Positions 31,969 to 36,831 of a stretch of 36,831 nucleotides of DNA are shown here, in pieces. Location of the stretch: NCBI GenBank assembly GCA_019114625.1, contig DXFD01000057.1, positions 1-36,831 on the forward strand. Reading direction: 5' to 3'. The stretch is from Candidatus Borkfalkia faecigallinarum (GTDB lineage Bacteria; Bacillota; Clostridia; Christensenellales; Borkfalkiaceae). Under the pieces are notes generated by a model. It had not been told where the DNA came from, searched no databases, and was given only the letters and a program-made list of their open reading frames with translations. The position numbers were made by a program, and so were the translations under genes. The first letter of the stretch is position 1. Every line of letters begins with the position of its first letter.

Positions 31969-32031
31969 AACATTCACCTCCCTTTTCCCCCGCGCGTTCT
32001 TGCCGCGGGAAGGTCTCTGCATTGTATCACG

Positions 32032-32058
32032 GCCGCCCGCGCGGGCGGCGGGGATTTT
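32032..32058 (+). promoter_or_regulatory. Terminator-like hairpin before pdp
   Basis: An 18-bp GC palindrome (32032-32049) followed by GGGGATTTTTG, ending 18 bases before the pdp ribosome site. No strong plus-strand promoter follows it. Confidence 0.45.
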
Positions 32059-32084
32059 TGCCGCATCGGCAAGGAGTTTGACGA

Positions 32085-33395
32085 ATGACCGTTTATGACG
32101 TGATCGACCGCAAAAAGCGCGGCTTTGCCCTCACGGAAGGGGAGATCCGCTTTTTCGTACAGGCCGTGACGGACGGGCGCGCTTCCGACGCGCAGATCGC
32201 CGCTTTCTGTATGGCGGTGCTCTGGCGGGGCATGACGGAAGAAGAGTGCTTCTTTTTGACGGACGCGATGGCCCGCAGCGGCGACATCATCCCCCGCCCC
32301 GCGGCGGGCGGACCGTTTGCGGACAAGCACTCGACGGGCGGCGTGTCCGACTCGACCTCCCTCATCCTCGTCCCCGTGCTCGCTGCCTGCGGCGTGCGCT
32401 GCGCCAAGTATTCCGGCCGCGCGCTCGGGCATACGGGCGGCACGCTGGACAAGCTGGAGAGCTTCCCCGGGCTGCGCGTCTCCCTCACGGCGGAGGAGTT
32501 CGCGCGGCAGGTCGAAGAGGTGGGCTGCGCCATCGCCGGGCAGACGGCGCGCATCGTCCCCGCGGACAAGCGGATGTACGCCGTGCGCGACGTCACCGCC
32601 ACCGTGGACAGCATCCCCCTCATCGCGTCCTCCGTCATGAGCAAGAAGCTCGCTTCCTTTGCCGACGTCATCCTGCTCGACGTCAAGTACGGCGAGGGCG
32701 CGTTCGTGCGCGCGCCGGAGGATGCGGTGCGCCTCGCCCGCACGATGGTCTCCCTCGGCAGGCGGGCGGGGCGGACGATGTGCGCCCGCGTCACCTGCAT
32801 GGACGAGCCCCCGGGCGATTGGGTCGGCTGCCGCGCCGAAGTGCGCGAGGCGGTCGGCGTGCTGCGCGGCGAGGTGAAGAACGACCTTTCCGCCCTCTCC
32901 CTTTCTCATGCCGCCCTGCTCCTGCGCGCGGCGCTCGGCATGACGGCGGAACAGGCCGATCGTCGGGTGCGGGCGGCCCTCGATTCGGGCGCGGCGCTGC
33001 AAAAGCTGCGCGCGATGGTCGCGGCGCAGGGGGGCGACGCGCGCGCCGCGGACGACTTTTCCCTCCTTCCCCTCGCGGCGGGGCGGGCGGCGGTCCGCGC
33101 GGAGGCGGACGGGTACCTGCGCGTGCGGGCGACGCCGCTGGGCCTGGCGTGCGTGGAGCTGGGCGGCGGTCGGCAGAAGGCGGGGGACGCTGTGGACGCA
33201 GGCGCGGCGCTGCACCTGCTCCGCCGCACCGGCGACGCCGTGCGGCGGGGGGACGTCCTCGCCGAGCTGTATTTCGATCCCGCCCGCGACCCCGCCGCGG
33301 CGCTCGGGCGGGCGCGGGAAGGTTTTTCCGTCGAGGGCGCGCCGCCCGTGCGGCAGCCCCTCGTCTATTGCACGATCGACAAGGAGGATGATTGA
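32085..33395 (+). CDS. pdp: Pyrimidine-nucleoside (thymidine) phosphorylase
   Basis: 436 residues, the family length. The N-terminal helical domain precedes the phosphate loop FADKHSTGGVSDSTS near 79-93, the family signature YSGRALGHTGGTLDKLE near 108-124, and DVTATVDSIPLIASSVMSKK near 168-187 with the base-contacting arginine and serine-lysine. The C-terminal domain follows. It cleaves (deoxy)uridine or thymidine with phosphate. The loop reads GGVSD where characterised members usually have GGVGD, worth noting but possibly tolerated. AAGGAG lies eight bases before ATG 32085. It is coupled to deoC: the stop directly abuts its start. Confidence 0.92.
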   Translation: MTVYDVIDRKKRGFALTEGEIRFFVQAVTDGRASDAQIAAFCMAVLWRGMTEEECFFLTDAMARSGDIIPRPAAGGPFADKHSTGGVSDSTSLILVPVLAACGVRCAKYSGRALGHTGGTLDKLESFPGLRVSLTAEEFARQVEEVGCAIAGQTARIVPADKRMYAVRDVTATVDSIPLIASSVMSKKLASFADVILLDVKYGEGAFVRAPEDAVRLARTMVSLGRRAGRTMCARVTCMDEPPGDWVGCRAEVREAVGVLRGEVKNDLSALSLSHAALLLRAALGMTAEQADRRVRAALDSGAALQKLRAMVAAQGGDARAADDFSLLPLAAGRAAVRAEADGYLRVRATPLGLACVELGGGRQKAGDAVDAGAALHLLRRTGDAVRRGDVLAELYFDPARDPAAALGRAREGFSVEGAPPVRQPLVYCTIDKEDD

Positions 33396-34328
33396 ATGCG
33401 TTGGTTTGAAGATCGCACAAAGGGCGCGCCGCCGCAGGCCGCGCCGACGGGACAGGGACAGGAGGTGCCGGGATCGGCCGCGCGGAAGGCGGAGCCCGGC
33501 GCGCCGCCCGTCGGAACGGGGGCTTTTACCGCCGGAACGGAAAACTTTGCCGCCGGAACGGGAAATTCTGTGCCGGGGACGGGGCACGGCCCCCTTACGC
33601 CCGCGGAGATGGAGGAGTTCGCGGAATTTCGCCGCGTCAAAAAGGCGGAGGAGCTGCGCCGCCGCCTGCAGATGATCGACCATACCCTGCTCAAACAGAC
33701 GGCGACGCGCGAGGATATCCGCAAGCTGTGCGCCGAGGCGCGCGAGATCGGCTTTTATTCGGTCTGCGTGCAGCCGGTGTACGTCGCCGCCTGCAACACC
33801 TTCTTAAAAGACGCGCCGCAGGTGAAGATCGCCTGCGTGGTCGGCTTCCCGATGGGCGAAAACGTCACCCCCGTCAAGGTGTACGAGACCAAGCGCGCCG
33901 TCGCCGACGGCGCCGACGAGATCGACATGGTCATCTGCATCTCCGCCGTCAAAAACGGGGATTACGCCTACGTCAAGCGGGAGATCAAAAAGGTGGTCCG
34001 CGCCGCGCAGGGGCGGCCCGTCAAGGTCATTTTAGAAACGTCGCTGCTCACGCGCGAGGAAATGGTGCGCGCCGCCGAGTGCGCGCGCGACGCGGGCGCC
34101 GCCTTCGTCAAGACGAGCACCGGCTACTTCGGCGGCGGGGCGAAGGCGGAGGACGTGCGCCTTTTGAAGCAGACGGTGCGCGGCGCCTGTCTGGTCAAGG
34201 CCTCCGGCGGCATCCGCACGGCACAAGATCTGCTCACGATGGAGCAGGCGGGGGCGGACCGCATCGGCACCAGCGCGGGCGTCGCCATCGCGCAGTCGCT
34301 GCGCAGCGACGATACGCCGGGCGCCTGA
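33396..34328 (+). CDS. deoC: Deoxyribose-phosphate aldolase with N-terminal extension
   Basis: 310 residues. The DeoC barrel begins near residue 92 (QMIDHTLLKQTAT). Active-site residues are present: the DEIDMVI aspartate, the Schiff-base lysine in FVKTSTGYFGGG, and the assisting lysine in LVKASGGIR. It splits 2-deoxyribose-5-phosphate into acetaldehyde and glyceraldehyde-3-phosphate, finishing the pathway begun by pdp. The first ~91 residues are not part of the family: Gly/Pro/Thr-rich low complexity with imperfect FxAGTG repeats, then a charged helix. The start ATG 33396 abuts the pdp stop and has AAGGAGG upstream; no better internal start exists. A phosphopentomutase gene is not nearby. Confidence 0.92.
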   Translation: MRWFEDRTKGAPPQAAPTGQGQEVPGSAARKAEPGAPPVGTGAFTAGTENFAAGTGNSVPGTGHGPLTPAEMEEFAEFRRVKKAEELRRRLQMIDHTLLKQTATREDIRKLCAEAREIGFYSVCVQPVYVAACNTFLKDAPQVKIACVVGFPMGENVTPVKVYETKRAVADGADEIDMVICISAVKNGDYAYVKREIKKVVRAAQGRPVKVILETSLLTREEMVRAAECARDAGAAFVKTSTGYFGGGAKAEDVRLLKQTVRGACLVKASGGIRTAQDLLTMEQAGADRIGTSAGVAIAQSLRSDDTPGA

Positions 34329-34397
34329 ACGGGGCGCCTGAACGGGATGCCCGAACGGGGCGCCCCTTCGGCAAGGACGGATCGGGACAACTTCGGG

Positions 34398-34425
34398 AGC
34401 CGCGGCTTTTGCCGCGGCTTCTTTT
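34398..34425 (+). terminator. Terminator after deoC
   Basis: AGCCGCGGC-TTTT-GCCGCGGCT followed by TCTTTT. Confidence 0.85.
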
Positions 34426-34465
34426 GCGCGCCGCCCGCGGCCGCCAAAGTCCGCGGGCGCGGGCA

Positions 34466-34536
34466 GGCGCGAGCGGGTGCGCCCTCGCGGCTGCCGGCGG
34501 GGCGGGCGGGCGCGAGCGGGTGCGCCCTCGCGGCTG
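34466..34536. repeat. 28-bp direct repeat, 43-bp period
   Basis: Copies at 34466-34493 and 34509-34536 appear identical. No gene is supported between deoC and the hrcA promoter. Confidence 0.85.
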
Positions 34537-34610
34537 TCGGAGCGGCGGGTGGCGCGGGCCCGCCGCAAGCGGGCGGAAAGAAAAAATTTTCAAATGATGG
34601 CACAAAACCC

Positions 34611-34639
34611 TTGACAAAGGCGGGCAATCCATATATAAT
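34611..34639 (+). promoter_or_regulatory. Promoter of hrcA-grpE-dnaK
   Basis: TTGACA (34611-34616), 17 bp, TATAAT (34634-34639). Confidence 0.92.
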
Positions 34640-34643
34640 AGCG

Positions 34644-34670
34644 TTAGCACTTAGGTTAAGAGAGTGCTAA
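34644..34670 (+). promoter_or_regulatory. CIRCE operator
   Basis: TTAGCACTT-N9-GAGTGCTAA, one base off the CIRCE consensus, right at the expected transcription start. HrcA encoded downstream binds this element and represses the operon until heat shock. Confidence 0.96.
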
Positions 34671-34715
34671 CATAGTGAAAAACGAAGTGCCAAAGTTCGG
34701 AAGAGGTGTGCGGCG

Positions 34716-35765
34716 ATGAAAATGTCCGATCGCAAGCGGAAAATTTTACAGATCGTTGTGGATGAGTACATCAACACCGCCGTCCCCGTATCCAGCAAGA
34801 GCATTGCGGAAAAGCACTTGACGGACGTCAGCTCGGCGACGGTGCGCAACGAGCTCGCCTCTTTGGAGGAGCTCGGCTATCTGACGCAGTTCCACACGTC
34901 GGGCGGGCGGGTCCCCTCGCCGCAGGCGTACCGCTTCTACATTGAAGAACTCATGCAGAAGGGCGGCCTGTCCGAGCACGACCTCGACTACATCCACGAG
35001 GCGTTCAGCCACAAGTCGAACGACGTCGAGCACCTGATCAAGGACGTGACGAAGGTCATCTCCGAACTGACCGACTACACGTCCGTCGCGATCGGCCCGC
35101 ACGCCGAGGGCGAGCGTATCCGCAGCCTGGCGCTGCTCCCCTGCGGGGACGGGCGGGCGCTGCTGGTCATCGTCACGGGCGAGCGCATCCTGCGCGACAG
35201 CTTCATCGACATCCCCGAAAACATGCCGGACGAGGACCTGGAAAACGCCTCCCGCGTCATCTCCAAGCTGTTCGAGGGCAAGCGCCTCTCCGAGGCGAAG
35301 GACGTCGAGGAGCAGGTCCTCGCCGAGTTCGGCCAGTACCGCCAGGTCATGCGCGAAGTCATCGGCGCGCTCAAAGCGTACACCCGCCCGCGGGAAGAGG
35401 ACGTCGTCCTCTCCGGGCAGGATAAAATTTTCAACCATCCCGAGTTCGAGGATATCGAAAACGTCAAAAACTTCCTCACCGTCATATCCAGCAAGGACCG
35501 CATCGCCGAGCTGATCGGCTCGGACGACGACGAGATCCAGATCAACGTCAAGATCGGCTCCTGCGGCGACTGCGATGTCCCCGACGACTGTTCGGTCGTC
35601 ACGGCGACCTATTCGGCGGGCGGGAAGAACCTCGGCACCTACGGCGTCATCGGCCCCATCCGCATGGATTACACCAAAGTGATCACCGTGCTGGAAAACG
35701 TCGGCAAGGCGCTCGAAGGGCTGGTCAACAATAAAAAGAAGGACGACAAGGAAAGCAAACCATGA
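34716..35765 (+). CDS. hrcA: Heat-inducible transcription repressor HrcA
   Basis: 349 residues. An N-terminal winged helix (about 1-75; SSATVRNELASLEELGYLTQFHTSGGRVPS) is followed by the GAF-like and dimerisation domains, closing with YGVIGPIRMDYTKVI near 312-326, the conserved HrcA C-terminal motif. It represses the operon through the CIRCE element upstream and is kept active by chaperones. ATG 34716 has GAGGTG upstream. The stop overlaps grpE by four bases. Confidence 0.96.
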   Translation: MKMSDRKRKILQIVVDEYINTAVPVSSKSIAEKHLTDVSSATVRNELASLEELGYLTQFHTSGGRVPSPQAYRFYIEELMQKGGLSEHDLDYIHEAFSHKSNDVEHLIKDVTKVISELTDYTSVAIGPHAEGERIRSLALLPCGDGRALLVIVTGERILRDSFIDIPENMPDEDLENASRVISKLFEGKRLSEAKDVEEQVLAEFGQYRQVMREVIGALKAYTRPREEDVVLSGQDKIFNHPEFEDIENVKNFLTVISSKDRIAELIGSDDDEIQINVKIGSCGDCDVPDDCSVVTATYSAGGKNLGTYGVIGPIRMDYTKVITVLENVGKALEGLVNNKKKDDKESKP

Positions 35766-36331
35766 GCGAAGAGATCAAAGATCCCGCCGCGGCCGGCAGC
35801 GAAGGCGCCGGCGGGGCGGCAGAACAGGCGCAGCCCGCCGCCGAAGCGGTCCCGGAACAGGACGCGCGGGCGGCAGAGGCGGACAAGGCGCGGGCGGCAG
35901 AGTTGGAAAAGGCGAAGGCGGAAGCGGCCGACTACAAGGACAAGTGGATGCGTTCCGCCGCCGAGTTCGACAATTTCCGCAAGCGCAACGAGCAGACGCG
36001 GCGCAACGCCTACCTCGACGGCAAGGCGGACGTGCTCTTGAAGGTGTTCCCCGTGGGCGACAATCTCGAGCGCGCCCTGCTCACCTGCGACGAGCAGACC
36101 AAGAAGGGGATCGAGCTGGTGCTGCGTTCCTTCAAAAAGCTGCTCGAAGAGGAGGGCATCGAGGAGATCGACCCGAAAGACGAGGAATTCGATCCCGCCT
36201 TTTGCGAGGCGATCATGAGCGAGCCCGCCGCCGAAGGCGTCGAGCCCGGCTACGTCAAGGAAGTATTTCTCAAAGGCTACAAGCGGGGCGACAAAGTGCT
36301 TCGCTTCGCGCAGGTCAAGGTCACGACCTGA
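35762..36331 (+). CDS. grpE: Nucleotide exchange factor GrpE
   Basis: 189 residues. An acidic Ala/Glu-rich N-terminus (about 1-50) leads into the long GrpE coiled coil (KDKWMRSAAEFDNFRKRNEQ near 60-79), then the beta-domain with DPAFCEAIMSEPAAEG near 144-159 and GYKRGDKVLRFAQVKV at the end. It releases ADP from DnaK. ATG 35762 overlaps the hrcA stop. Order and control are standard for Firmicutes. Confidence 0.96.
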   Translation: MSEEIKDPAAAGSEGAGGAAEQAQPAAEAVPEQDARAAEADKARAAELEKAKAEAADYKDKWMRSAAEFDNFRKRNEQTRRNAYLDGKADVLLKVFPVGDNLERALLTCDEQTKKGIELVLRSFKKLLEEEGIEEIDPKDEEFDPAFCEAIMSEPAAEGVEPGYVKEVFLKGYKRGDKVLRFAQVKVTT

Positions 36332-36402
36332 CGTGCGCGGCCGCCGCGCCCTGGCGCGGTGCATACATTTCATTTTGAATAATCTTTATCAAGAAGGAGT
36401 GA

Positions 36403-36831
<429 letters not shown>

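Overview
The window is GC-rich chromosomal DNA from a strictly fermentative, endospore-forming Firmicute, most likely a high-GC member of class Clostridia. Three sets of genes support this: sporulation and germination genes (spoVAD, spoVAE, cwlD); an electron-bifurcating type [FeFe]-hydrogenase operon; and HrcA/CIRCE heat-shock control. No respiratory genes are visible. The species cannot be named from the sequence; a Christensenellales-like gut anaerobe is a guess. No rRNA, tRNA, CRISPR array, transposase or phage gene was recognised. Promoters are easy to read: many intergenic spaces carry TTGACA-like and TATAAT/TACAAT boxes 17-18 bp apart.

Layout. 1-2.3 kb: start of NADP-glutamate dehydrogenase (minus), an orphan GC-rich reading frame (minus), and a divergent WYL-domain regulator with inverted repeats over its promoter. 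2.4-6.4 kb (minus): a ZIP metal transporter and a Crp/Fnr-family regulator, then a thioredoxin, rhodanese and CoA-disulfide/persulfide reductase operon, whose promoter carries a Crp-type palindrome near -42. 6.6-8.2 kb: spoVAD-spoVAE without spoVAC. 8.4-9.8 kb: azlCD branched-chain amino acid exporter. 9.9-11.3 kb (minus): a Nudix hydrolase, and a GNAT acetyltransferase behind a structured, attenuator-like leader. 11.5-16.6 kb (minus): five-gene HydABC-type hydrogenase operon. 16.8-18.2 kb: citrate synthase.

18.5-22.9 kb (minus): an unassigned protein with hisC, then cwlD and cysK. 23-24.9 kb (minus): ABC-2 exporter. 25.2-27.2 kb (minus): aroK-like kinase and cysS, divergent from mutY (27.2-28.3 kb, probably leaderless). 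28.5-30.8 kb (minus): hisS, rseC-like and trxA. 30.8-31.7 kb: no convincing gene, but a striking array of repeated hairpin modules. 31.7-34.3 kb: a small membrane protein (minus), then pdp-deoC for deoxynucleoside catabolism (plus). 34.6 kb to the end: CIRCE-controlled hrcA-grpE-dnaK, with dnaK cut by the window edge.

Functional themes are redox and sulfur housekeeping (two thioredoxins, two rhodanese domains, persulfide reductase, cysK, cysS, hydrogenase) and sporulation. The most unusual material is non-coding: the 30.88-31.69 kb hairpin array, the GNAT leader, a terminator-like hairpin abutting the azlC start codon, and many short GC-rich tandem duplications between genes. Several proteins also carry long low-complexity tails.
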